Assembly: GCA_023678885.1 (NCBI GenBank)
Contig: CM042966.1
Span: 22,148,028-22,212,027, forward strand
DNA from: Pogostemon cablin
Taxonomy: Eukaryota > Streptophyta > Magnoliopsida > Lamiales > Lamiaceae
Reading direction: 5' to 3'
Length of the DNA stretch: 64,000 nucleotides
Position 1 is the first letter of the stretch. Each line of letters begins with the position of its first letter. Shown one piece after another: positions 22,060 to 32,519 of the stretch. A program made the position numbers and the translations under genes. The notes under the pieces were generated by a model. The model was given only the letters and a program-made list of their open reading frames with translations. It had not been told where the DNA came from and searched no databases.

Positions 22060-22380
22060 ACACGAAAGGAATGGCACCACGTGTTCTAATAGTCTACTTT
22101 TAAAATCTGACTGGCGATGCGACACGAATCGTGTTGGCGACACGACTCGTGTGCTGAAGCATAGCTAAGGGGTGGTCGTGTTGGATGTTTTGATGTCGAC
22201 GCACGACCATCCCTTATAGGCCCGTGTTGGCGACACAGCTCGTTTCTCGAAATAGGACACGACTCGTGTGCTGAACACGAGCTGTTGCTGGTCGAGTCGA
22301 TGCTTCAGGTGTCAGTACACGACCACATGCTATAGGGCAGTGTACTGAACACGGCTCATGTAGCTGCGACCTTATTTTCT
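22060..22380 (-). repeat. E1 internal dyad-word array
   Basis: Repeated ACACGACTCGTGT-like words with 'gtgctgaacacg' spacers lie between integrase and the third ORF. The block 22140-22230 is a diverged copy of 19043-19130 in the LTR ('gggtggccgtgttggatgtt' and following), in the same orientation. Confidence 0.85.
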
Positions 22381-22439
22381 CCAATTTTCAACTTCAAATC
22401 TGGTTTTCCCTTGTTTTTATGCTTCCTCTCTAAACTCTT

Positions 22440-23300
22440 CTAGTTCAATCAATTGGAGACACCTTTTCTTTTCAAATTATTTCTCATCAAAGTTTAACTT
22501 CCTAAGGGCCCATAACGCCTTGTGCTCTAACTCCACGGGTAAGTGGCAAGCTTTTCCATAAACAAGTTTGTACAGGGAGAAACTAAGAGCGGTCTTATAA
22601 GCCATTCAATAAGCCCAAAGAGCATCGTCTATCTTAGAAGACCAATCCTTTTGATTTCCATTTACCATTTTCTCAAGGACAAGCTTCACTTGCCTATTTG
22701 ACACTTCCGCCAAGCCATTTGTTTGTGGATGGTAAGGTGTAGAAATCTTATGCTTCACTCCATAGCCATTCAAGAGCTTTTCAATAAGCTTGTTGATGAA
22801 GTGAGATCCCCCATCACTAATCATGGCCTTTGGCACCCCAAATCTAGCGAAGATGTTCTTCTTTAAGAAAGTCTTGACCACTAGAGCATCATTTGTTCTT
22901 GTCGGGATTGCTTCCACCCATTAATCCACTGCAAGCAATATGTAAAGATAACCATTGGAAGGAGGAAATGGGCCCATGAAGTCCATCCCCCATACATCGA
23001 ATACTTCAACCTCAAAAATGTCCTCATGGGCATTTCATCATGTTGCCCTATACTTCCAATCCTTTGGCACCGATCACATCCCTTGATGTATTCCTTGCAA
23101 TCATTGAACAAAGTTGGCCAAAACAAACCCGATTGTAAGATTTTTGCCCCCATCTTTTGGAACTCAAAGTGTCCTACACATGGTTGACTATGACACATCT
23201 CCATGACACTTAATATTTCCTCTTCCAGAATACACCTCTGTATGATCCCATCCGGACAATTCTTGAATAGAAGAGGATCATCCCATAAGTACTCCTTAAC
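22440..23300 (-). pseudogene. E1 integrase (decayed)
   Basis: The HHCC zinc-binding part is visible at about 23220-23050: CHSQPCVGH, then GLFWPT, then CDRCQRIG. The core is frameshifted near 23010, where the frame should continue into the first catalytic Asp. The second part (22917-22606) has FGVPKAMISDGGSHF (Asp), STPYHPQTNGLAEVSNRQVK (Glu within GLAEV) and DALWAY. The frame continues past a stop to VYGKACHLPVELEHKALWA, the typical Athila C-terminal region. It would insert the cDNA in an intact element. Confidence 0.88.
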
Positions 23301-23479
23301 ATCATGATAGAACTTCCTCCTAGACTCGGTAAGATGATCCGGCTTGAGACCACAAGCTAAATAATTCATAAAATCAGCATACCATGGCCTTCCGGTCTCA
23401 CATAAAGTGTATATCCTTTGAAAATCAATTTGAAGTATCTCTTCATCCGAAAACACATCCTTAATGAACTCCATGGTTC

Positions 23480-23962
23480 CTTCTTCATCAACATTTTTCA
23501 AACGTGACAAGTGGTCAGCTATGACATTTTTGACTCCCTTCTTGTCACGTATCTCCACATCGAACTCCTGCAACAAAAGAACCCAACAAATTAGTATAGG
23601 TTTAACATCTTTCTTATTCATCAAATACCTAATGGCAGCATGATCCGTATAAACAATGGTTTTCGTGCCAACTAGGTATGGACGAAAATTTTCAAACGCA
23701 TAAACCACGTATAAGAATTCTTTTGATTTGCATTGAACGTCTTTGATGCATAATAGATTGCTCGAAACTTCTTCTCACTCACTTGACCAAGCACCACTCC
23801 TAATGCATTATCACTTGCATCACAATGAAGCTCAAAAGGTTTACTCCAATTGGGAGAGACAAGGATTGGTGAAGAAATTAGAGCTTCCTTGAGTACCTTA
23901 AAAGCATCAAGACATTCATCATTAAATTCAAATGGAGCATCTTTTTCAAGCAATTTACACAA
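23480..23962 (-). pseudogene. E1 RNase H (decayed)
   Basis: ILVSPNWSKPFELHCDASDNALG at 23870-23800 gives the first catalytic Asp of RNase H, followed by YYASKTFNANQKN. After a frameshift near 23700 the frame continues with TKTIVYTDHAAIRYLMNKKD (catalytic Asp in TDHAA), then GVKNVIADHLSRL, the Asp-containing end. It degrades the RNA strand during reverse transcription. Confidence 0.88.
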
Positions 23963-23988
23963 AGGTTTGGCTATGTTAGAAAAATTCT

Positions 23989-24664
23989 TTATAAAACGTC
24001 GATAGAACCCAGCGTGACCAAGGAACGATCTAATCCCTTTTCATTCTTTGGTGGGGGAAGATGTTCAATGGCTACAACCTTTGCCTTATCAACTCTCAAA
24101 CCTTTCTCCGAGATGTGATGTCCAAGTACGATATCTCTTGAACCATAAAATGATATTTTTCCCAATTCAAGACTAGGTTCGATCTTGACATCGCTGCAAA
24201 ACCATAGAAAGATTAGCCAAGCATATATCAAATAAAGATTCAAAGACTGAAAAGTTATCCATAAAGATCTCCATTATATTTTCAATCAATCCTCCAAAAA
24301 TGACCATCATGCAACGTTGAAAGGTGGCGGGGGCATTGCACAACCAAAAGGGTAATTTGTAAAAAGCAAACGTGCCATATGGACAAGTAAAAGTTATTTT
24401 CTCTTGATCCTCAGGGGCTATCATGATTTGGTTGTACCCTGAGTAACCATCTAGAAAACAATAATACTTGTATCCTGCCAACCTATCAAGCATTTGATCA
24501 ATAAAAGACAAAGGGAAATGATCTTTATGAGTATTTTCATTAAGCTTTCTATAATCAAAACACACTCTCCAACCCGTTTTTACTCTTGTAGCAAGTTCTT
24601 TATCAAATTCCATTTTAACAATGGTCAATCCCCCTTTCTTAACCAAAACATGCAAAGGACTCAC
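23989..24664 (-). pseudogene. E1 reverse transcriptase, catalytic D-to-N change
   Basis: WRVCFDYRKLNENTHKDHFPLSFIDQMLDRLAG and YCFLDGYSGYNQI (first catalytic Asp) are clear, with TFTCPYGTFAFYKLPF following. The active-site box reads IFMDNFSVF where Ty3-type enzymes have FMDD: the second aspartate is Asn (codon AAC at about 24258-24256). A frameshift at about 24210 separates the thumb region (LGHHISEKGLRVDKAKV). Even apart from frameshifts, this enzyme would be inactive. Confidence 0.9.
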
Positions 24665-24666
24665 AT

Positions 24667-24967
24667 GAGGACTATCCCTTATGGCATAAACAATATTAGC
24701 ATCTAATCATTTCAAAATTTCTTTTCTTACCACTTCCTGCATAATAGGGTTCAAACGCCTTTGAGGTTGCATGCATTACTTATCTTCATCTATCAACCTT
24801 ATGTGATGCATCCAAACTGTAGGACTAAATCCTTTTAAATCATCTAAACTACATCCTATAGCACTCTTATGATCTCGAAAAACCCTCAACAATCTTTCAA
24901 GTTCTAAGAAAGAAAGAGAAGATGATACAAATACCGGAAAGGTCTTGTTATCCCCCCAAGTACTCAT
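24667..24967 (-). pseudogene. E1 protease-RT linker
   Basis: LERLLRVFRDHKSAIGCSLDDLKGFSP and MHHIRL correspond to the segment just before RT in Athila polyproteins (AIGWxxxDIKGISP-like). It is out of frame with the preceding protease block by a small shift at about 24950. Confidence 0.75.
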
Positions 24968-26279
24968 ACATAAGGTGATCGGGTAATGGCTTCAATTCTT
25001 CTTTTCCTTTTTCAACCTTGGACTCTTCACTCTCCACCTCCAATGGAAGATATTCCCTATTTCCATAGTACATCAATTTGGCTTCATCTTCTTGCATTTC
25101 CCTACAAGCATTCAAGTCATGTAAGCAATCATTTATATCATCATCTTCTAAACAATATAAAGAAGAAGTAGAATTTAAAGATAAAGTAAGAGAATGGCTT
25201 ATGCTTGTCTCAAGAGGATCATTGGATAAGATAAATGGCAAGTTCTTATGCACAATCTCATCAATCAATTCAATCCTTCTACATTCTTTTTTCTCATCCG
25301 GATGCCTCATAGCATTTCTTAGTGAAAACACCACTTTCTCTTCATTTACTCTCAAAGTTAACTCTCCTTTGTGCACATCAATTAAAGCTCTTCCCGTGGC
25401 CAAGAATGGACGACCCAAAATCAATGGAACATTAGCATCCTTGTCCATATCAAGCACTACGAAATCCACTGAAAATATGAACTTCCCAACCTTTACAAGC
25501 ACATCTTCAACTACTCCTTTAGGATAAGTCAAAGACCTATCCGCAAGTTGCAATGTAACAGATGTAGGCTTTACTTCCCCTATACCAAGCTTCTTGAAGA
25601 TGGACATAGACATCAAATTGATACTAGCCCCAAGATCACAAAGAGCTTTATGAACTTCACTCTTACCCATCTCACATGGTATGACAAAACTCCCCGGATC
25701 CTTGAGCTTTGGAGGCAACTTCTTTTGAATTATGACACTACACTCCTCCGTCAAGTTGACGGTCCCATTCTCCACTAAGCTTCTTTTTCTTGCCATGATG
25801 TCTTTCAAAAACTTGGCATAATGAGACATTTGTCTCAAAGTGTCCGCAAAGGGTATATTGATGTGGATTTTCTTAAAGATCTCCAAAAACTTTGCAAACC
25901 TTTCATCAAGGCCCTTCTTCAAGAATCTATGTGGAAAAGGAATAGGTACTTGAGTTTTTGGTATGCCCCAACTATCCCTTTCCAACTCCACTTCATCCTC
26001 TTTCTTTTTCATAGCTTTGGTTCTTTGCCATTTCTTTTCAACAACTTCCGGCTCAACCACATCCGTTTCATCATTTTCTTTAGCTTCAACTTCACCTTCT
26101 TCCACAAGCTCTTCCTCAACCAAATCTTCCTCATTCACCTTCTCTTCTATCCTCTCATTTTCCATAGGCATAGAAGGTCCTTCATAATTAGTTCCACTCC
26201 TCAAGGTGATTGCCTTGCATTGCTCCTTTGGATTCACAACGGTGGTAGAAGGAAATTTTCCTTTTTCATTCGCACTCAA
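24948..26279 (-). pseudogene. E1 Gag C-terminus and aspartic protease (443-codon open block)
   Basis: This is the longest open block in the window. It starts with an acidic Glu/Val-rich linker (about residues 25-90). DSWGIPKTQVPIPFPHRF leads into a conserved pre-protease helix (KFLEIFKKIHINIPF, AKFLKDIM). The retropepsin core then gives ALCDLGASINLM (catalytic DLGAS near residue 215), TLQLADRS, VDVLVKVGKFIFSVDFVVLDM and PLILGRPFLATGRALIDV. About 150 further residues run acidic towards PLPDHLMYEYLGG, the usual Athila pre-RT end. It would release Gag, RT and integrase from the polyprotein. Confidence 0.92.
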
Positions 26280-26283
26280 CTTA

Positions 26284-26719
26284 CTAGCAATTTGGCAACC
26301 GAGTACTCCAAAGCCTTGAACCTTTTATCATTAGCTTCATCAATCTTTCTTCTCGTCTCATCTTAAGCCTTGTACGAAGCAATTCATTTTTCAATGAGTT
26401 CTTTGGTGGTTGCTTTCCCTTCATTATTTGGTGCCTTAGCTCCCGGATGATACCCTGGAGGATAAGTAACTGCATTTCTCGGATTTGAATAAGAGAAGTT
26501 ATCTTGCCTCCTTTGTTGTTGTGGGTATAAGCTTCCACTATCTTGACTATTGAAGCCTCCTTGCCCTGGTGGATAGTGTCCTTGGTTGTGGTTGAAATTA
26601 CCTTGGTAATTGTTTTGATAGTTACCTTGGTAATTCCTTCTTTGTATGTATTGCACATCTTCCACATGTGGCATTGTCATTGCCCGTTGTTCTCCACTAA
26701 CACTATTTGGAGGAAGCAT
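26284..26719 (-). pseudogene. E1 Gag, Asn/Gln-rich C-terminal region
   Basis: The frame shows repeated NYQGNYQNNYQGNFNHNQG-like residues, then GGFN and PPGYHPG. There is no CCHC zinc knuckle. This low-complexity tail lies between the retrotransposon Gag domain and the protease linker; it overlaps a second frame, showing a shift. Confidence 0.7.
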
Positions 26720-26854
26720 ACCTTGATCAATTTGACCTCAACCATATTAACTCCTTGATTATTCACACCTTGATTCAAACTCATTTGTCTCATGACCTCC
26801 GCCGCTATCATCTCAATACTTGGCATACTTGGTTCCATACTAGCACTTTTCACA

Positions 26855-27340
26855 CTAACTGTTGCCCTTGATCAAAACTTTCAAACCCATAGCATCCACT
26901 AACTCTCTCCGATGACCATTGGTAAACATTTGTGGCAATCTCATCAAAATTCTTACAGCCCTTTTCAGAGTCACTCCAAGTACGGATCCACCCGACGAAG
27001 TATCAACAAGTACTCTTTGACCATTTACTAATCCTTGATAGAAAAATCTAACTTGTTGATTCTCCGGGAAACCATGTTGTGGACACTTGCGAAGCATATC
27101 TTTAAACCTTTCCCACGCTTCATAAAAACTCCCTTGAGGCATTTGCTTGAATTGAGTTATCAAGCTCTTCATTTGAAGTGTCTTAGAAGGTGGAAAGTAT
27201 TTGTTCAAAACCATTTGTGCAAGTTCATCCCAAGTGTTGTACGTACCCGGAGTAATGGTAGATAGCCATGTTCGATCCCGATCCCTCAACGAAAATGAAA
27301 ACAACCTCATCTTGATACAATCCTTGCTCACTCCATTCAT
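26855..27340 (-). pseudogene. E1 Gag domain, 5' truncated
   Basis: CIKMRLFSFSLRDRDRTWL, TWDELAQMVLNKYFPP, LITQFKQMPQGSFYEAWERFKDMLRKCPQHGF and FYQGLVNGQRVLVD form the retrotransposon Gag (capsid) domain. In E2 about 150 residues precede this point; here the LTR end (27359) lies only some 20 bases upstream of the ATG-like start, and the PBS and N-terminal Gag are deleted. A frameshift follows at about 26970. Confidence 0.88.
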
Positions 27341-27358
27341 GTTTGAGTTCCTATCATT

Positions 27359-28541
27359 TGATTAGCCATTTTGTAGTTGGGATGGACAATTCAACAATTT
27401 ATCGAACCACGGGAAGGTAGGTACTAGTGCTTAAGTGATCTCACGTTTCTTGTAATTTTATAGAGACTAATCATTAAAGGTAAGGTGATCAAACAAGTAA
27501 TTAAAATCAATCAATACAAGTAAACAAACAATGATCAAGTAAACGGAAGTAGAATGAATGTGATTGGTTTTCCAAGTTAAACAAAAGTGAGATTAACAAC
27601 AATTAAGAAGTGATAACTCTAGGAATTATGTATCAAATTCATATGCATCATGGATAAATGACTAAGGGCTAACACTAAATTCTTCTAAACTTTCTCTCGA
27701 AATGAATAGAATGTGAATCCAAATAAGAAATCAAAAATAGCTCAACGGATTGGTTCACACTCAAACAATTCCAACCATGTACTAAGCTTAAATGAGAATC
27801 CCCTCACACAATTAATCAACCTCTCTATCTAACCAATCAGATGTCCTATCAAGGGGTTCTAAATCCTAAAGGACACCTCTATCTCTTTAAGACTTATAAT
27901 GCAGATGAAGTATATGATGAATTGATTCAATAAACTAGCCTAAACATATAATTAACTTCTCAATCTAATAACATGCCTATGACAATTAACCACACAAATC
28001 AACAATACAAATCAAGCAATTAACAATCAATGATAGAAAATCATAAATCCAATCAACACATGAATTAAAATACATAGATCCCCAAAATTAACCAACAACT
28101 ATCATGTTGCTAATCTCACAAGGGAGATTAGCCTACCATATCATAAGATAATTAACATGGACATTAAAAACCTTACAAGTCATGATAAACAAATAGGTTT
28201 ACTACAAAAATTGGATGAAAACTTCCTTGGATTGGCTCCAATGGTTATCTCCTTCCTTTCCTTGCAATTCTCCTCTCTTCCTTGCTTATTCTCTTCACTT
28301 GGATGATGGATTTATGGTGAGATGATGATGGAGTGAATAGATTGATGAAAGTGATGAAGGATATGGTGTAAAATGAAGAATTGGTGTGTGAGGTGTGTGA
28401 GCGCTGAATTTCAGATTCAAGATCATCAAATTGTTGAATGAATTGGTATTTATACCCCTTGGAGACCTTTTAGAAGATTTTAAGAATTTTTTCTGTTCTG
28501 GCACCGACACGACTCGTGTACTGTAACACGGCTCGAGTCAT
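27359..28541 (-). repeat. E1 5' LTR, lacking its first 400 bp
   Basis: On the minus strand it ends CTAATCA at 27359. It matches 19436-20300 and the E2 LTRs over the R-U5 part. At 28541 it stops inside a dyad-word region (CATGACTCGAGCC), exactly the sequence found at the centre of the palindrome near 18986. Confidence 0.88.
28445..28458 (-). promoter_or_regulatory. E1 LTR TATA box
   Basis: GGGGTATAAATACC on the minus strand, at the position equivalent to the TATA box in the E2 LTR (36242-36255). Confidence 0.7.
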
Positions 28542-29314
28542 TGATTCTCTCACTGTCACCGCTGATTCTCTCTCCGATCTCTTTCCCCACCCTTATTGTC
28601 TCACTTTTTCATTCTTCATCATTCTGTCTCTATACTACTACCTAAATTAGTTTTCCTTAATTTTTAGTTCTATATGATTCTACGATTATTACTTTGAATT
28701 GGATAATTAAGACTTTGAATTGAAATTTTTTTTATCTTCTTATCCATTAAGACATTGAAATTTGTGATTTGGTTTTAGAATTTTAGTTGTTTAAATTCTG
28801 AATTAGCATAATGTACTAAATTTGATGTTGTTCTTGTTAGTTACATAGTTTAGATTTTTGTTGTTGTTGTTTTTTTATTAGTGTAAGTACAGGCTCGTAT
28901 GAGCTTGGAGAAAGAAGCCGAATCTAGAGAAAAAGCATACCAGAAACTGGAGAAAGAAGAATTGAAGTGTCAAACTAGTGTTTCCATTTTAATCTTTAGT
29001 GCATATGTTAAGTCAAATAAGTGTATTACATTTTGTTCTTATGTGTACTATTGATTTTACATATGAAAATTGCATTAAACTTAAAGTCTGAAACTATGTT
29101 TTCATTTTAAATTATGTTTAGTGTATATTTTAAGTCAAATGTATTACGTTTAACTCTTAAATGTATTATTATTAAATTTAGCTTTTATTGGATGGAGATT
29201 GTATTGTTTTAATTTGTTAGTGTATATGTTTTATCATATAAATGTATTACGTTTAACTCTTAAATGTATCATTAAATTTATACAAAAAAATTGTATTAAA
29301 TTTAATTGATTTAT
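28542..29314 (+). other. X2 interior with an exon-like coding scrap
   Basis: A CT-rich start (28542-28640) is followed by AT-rich DNA. At about 28880-28980, after 'gtaagtacag', the frame gives MSLEKEAESREKAYQKLEKE, a charged coiled-coil-like piece. I do not recognise the protein. It may be a fragment of a gene carried by X2. Confidence 0.35.
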
Positions 29315-30710
29315 GGGTTAATTGTGTTAAAAACCATGAACTTTCAACGGATTGCAAATTAATCCTGACTTTTTTGAAATTTAAAAAAAACTATGACCTT
29401 TCACTTTTGTGCGATTCGCACCCATCGGGCAACTGAAGCCTGCCCGACCACTGACGTGGCGTTGACCTTTGCCACGTCAACTTTTAGTTGATTGCAAGAA
29501 AAATCTCAACTTTTACTTAAATTGCAATTTAATCCCAACCTTTGAGATTTTAGCCAAAAAAAACCATAAATTTTTATTTTTATTTTTAAATTGCACCATC
29601 TAATAAAAATTTTATATTTTATTTTTAAATTTAAACTCTAAAATATTATTAAACAAAATAATAAAATTATTATATGAATAAATTTTTTATTACTAAAATT
29701 ATGTGAATAAAATTAATTATATCTATTAAGTTGTAAAAAACTATACAATCTCTAAATATTTAAATTCTTTTAATTTTAAAATATTTTATACATTATTAAA
29801 TTATTATAATTTATAAAATCAAAGTATTCGTGAACATGTCTCAGTATCTTTTCGTAATTTCACATTATAATATATAGGAGTATGACAAATATACATATTA
29901 GATGTTTAAGGAATTTTAATATTTATATAAAAAAATCATTTAGAATTAATTTATAAAAATATTCGTTAAGATTTAATTTATACAAATCAAAATAAATTGC
30001 ATGTACTTATCGCCATACTTTCTGTTTTCATCCATCTCATACTTACCTTCATCACATCACATCGCATCAATCAATAACCTCAAAAAATATATATATTAAT
30101 CCAAAAATATCACTTCCACCTAACAACATACATAACATATTTTATACTTTATTTATTGTCTTAAAATACTACAATGCCCTTAAAAAGTAAAAAGAAATTG
30201 TCAAAAAATAATTTTTTTAAAACTAAATATCTAGAGTGCTGGTGAAGATAATTACGGGAGAGATGGAGTAGTAAAAAATTAATAAATAAAAATTTAAAAG
30301 ACTTTGTAAAAAATAAATATTTAATATAACCTTTAGTATGAAAATACAAAATAAAAATAAATATTTAATACAACCTTTAGTTATGAATATAAATTTTAAA
30401 ATAAAATATAAATTTTTTATTAGATGATGCAATTTAAAAATAAAAATAAAAATTTGATGGTATTTTTGCCAAAATCTCAAAGATTGGGATTAAATTGCAA
30501 TTTAAGTAAAGGTTGAGGTTTTTCTTGCAATCAACTAAAAGCTAACGTGGAAAAGGTCAACGCCACGTCAGCAGTCGGGCAGACATTAGCTACCCGATGG
30601 GAGCGAATTGCACAAACATGAAAGGCCATGATTTTTTTTTTGCAATTTCATAAAAGTCTGTATTAAATTGCAATCCGTTGAAAGTTTATGGTTTTTAATG
30701 CAATTAACCC
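29315..30710. mobile_element. MULE-B: long-TIR Mutator-like element with 9-bp TSD
   Basis: The left end GGGTTAATTGTGTTAAAAAC and right end (inverse GGGTTAATTGCATTAAAAAC) open inverted repeats of about 270 bp. Flanks are TTGATTTAT (29306-29314) and TTGATTTTT (30711-30719), a 9-bp TSD with one mismatch. The repeats contain the same 'gttgacctttgccacg' and 'gcccgac' blocks as MULE-A. The interior is AT-rich with degraded Stowaway-like pieces at 30000-30270. Confidence 0.9.
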
Positions 30711-30719
30711 TTGATTTTT

Positions 30720-31585
30720 TTATATCCATTTTCATAATCAAATGTGCAGTAGCTGTAATTTAATAATGCATTTGTTTTTTTCAATAAATGTATTAATTTT
30801 TCAAAAATATAATATTAATATTATATTTTCATCAATATATTTATTAATTTTAGTTATGCATATTAGCATAAAATCTTATACATTTCAATACAAGATCTAA
30901 TACATTTATTATAAAATATATATACTTTAGTGGATTAAATATAATTTATTTAAATATTTAATATGTATTTAAAAACTAACATGATTCCATTTTATTTGTA
31001 AAATTAATTACTACATCCCATGATTATTAGTAGAAAATCACACATATATTAATGTATAAGCTATAATTCAGTAGAGTATAAGTTTTTCTAAATAAGTGTA
31101 TACTTTTGGCTTTTGGCTATAATCATTGTCAATGTGTTATTTCTCACAGAAAGATATTTAGAGCAGAATACATTTACATTTTTGTAATACATTTATGTTA
31201 ACAAAAACGTACATTAATGAATAAAAATTAATACACTAATTTTAAGATACATAATCTCAAGAACAGAATCAAAATTAACAGGTTTGATTTTGATTTTTTC
31301 TTTTGTCTTGAAGGAATTGATTCAACGTGATTGAGGAATTACAAAACAAAGCAATAGATTAGCCTTGAAAATAGAATTTCAGATATATGAACAAAGAATC
31401 AAAACACAATGAAATAACGAATAATTAAATTAGAATAAAATAGAAATCAAAGGATTGATGAATTAAAAGAGGGAGGAAAGACCTAAAGAAAATGAAATAT
31501 GAAAAGAGGCAGTATTTGCAACAAAATCAATAAAGTGAGAAGGGGAAAATCAGTGAAAGAAAATGAATTGGAAAGAAAGGGGAAA
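30720..31585. other. AT-rich X2 interior
   Basis: I see no gene. Words like 'taatacatttat' recur without clear periodicity. Confidence 0.4.
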
Positions 31586-31990
31586 ATCTATAGAAAGAGA
31601 GAAAAGGAGAAAATTTGAGAAAGAAATTGTGCAAAAAATAATTTGATGCTCCAAGATCTAATTTCAATTGTAGCAATAAGAGATGTGGTGGTGGACATGC
31701 AATGGAGGCGTAGCCTGGGGAGAAATTGAGAGCAGCAAAAGCGAAGGTGGAGGAAGGAGAGGCGAGCGCAGAGCATCAGTGTGGAGGAAGAAGAGACGAG
31801 CGGCGGCGGTGAGCATGAGTGCAAAGGTAGAGTGGAGAAAAAGACAAAACGTTGGAGAGTAAGAGGATCGATAAGTGAGAGAGAATAAAATGACCTATTG
31901 GGTTATTTAGGCTTATATATGTGATCCATTTCCATAATTCGGGTCAGTTGTTAAGGTACACTCTTGTACAGTAGACAAACTCATAAGGTT
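31586..31990 (-). other. Leader-like segment near the X2 right arm
   Basis: The minus strand has CT-rich sequence and a 78-codon ORF (31824-31588) rich in Ser, Leu and Cys with no recognised domain. It resembles the inverted counterpart of 18220-18582 at 31862-31980. Probably a diverged 5' region of the parent element. Confidence 0.35.
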
Positions 31991-32085
31991 ATAGGGGGGC
32001 GGCGGGGGGATATACTGGGGTGTGGTTAGGAGTTAAAATAACTTTCAAAATTATTATTTTTAATTATTTTATTAATTTTATATAT

Positions 32086-32122
<37 letters not shown>

Positions 32123-32342
32123 TATCTACTACACAGAGGAATTATTTCAAATGTCACAGTTTGAGTAATAATTTGAAAATTCATTCAAAACAAATAAAAT
32201 ATATCAAAATTAAATTTATTATTTGGTCATTTGAAATGTTGGATTTATAGTGGATTTAATTATGGATCAAACATGATAGAAGGATTTTAGGGAAGATTTA
32301 TAAATCTCTTCTCAAATCCTCTCATCCAAACACAACCTAAAT
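31991..32342. repeat. X-family right arm
   Basis: The G-rich start ('ggggggcggcgggggg'), then an AT microsatellite (32090-32117), then an arm ending CATCCAAACACAACCT match the order of the X1 right arm at 15960-16337. Confidence 0.6.
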
Positions 32343-32519
32343 TACTTTATTAAGTATACTATAACAGAAACTTTTCGTACTAACGTGTCATCTCCAGAGC
32401 GCTCCAATGTGACGTGTAATTTTCTCAATTTTTTAGATTTTTTATACTTTTTTAATATTTTCCTTATTTACTTTTAATTAACTTCCTTATTTAATATTTT
32501 CTTTTTTAAATAATGTGTT

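Larger units (their letters stand above)
18583..28541 (-). mobile_element. E1: Athila-like Ty3/Gypsy retrotransposon, rearranged
   Basis: Minus-strand order is LTR (27359-28541), gag, protease, RT, RNase H, integrase, dyad-word array, third ORF, LTR fragment, PBS/PPT junction and LTR start. Ty3-type order (integrase after RNase H) together with a third ORF after integrase matches the plant Athila lineage. The right LTR lacks its first 400 bp, whereas the left border carries those 400 bp twice in head-to-head orientation (18583-19389). The 5' part of gag is deleted and many frames are broken. Confidence 0.85.
17046..32342. mobile_element. X2: putative large TIR element hosting E1 and MULE-B
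   Basis: The right end CATCCAAACACAACCTAAA (to 32342) is the inverse of the X1-type terminus, and the last 350 bp match the right arm of X1 (15960-16337) in layout. A related left end (TGTATTTGGATTG) starts near 17046. Just inside each end lie matching inverted segments ('gactactgtacaag' at about 18227; 'cttgtacagtagac' at about 31962) and CT-rich blocks. I infer a parental element split by E1. The ends have diverged, so the span is tentative. Confidence 0.35.

Noticed and set aside
25963..26366. Ser/Phe-rich ORFs on the plus strand
   Set aside because: Antisense shadow of the acidic E1 gag-protease linker.
32020..32250. ORF with Tyr-Ile repeats
   Set aside because: It is the translation of a TA microsatellite in the X2 arm.
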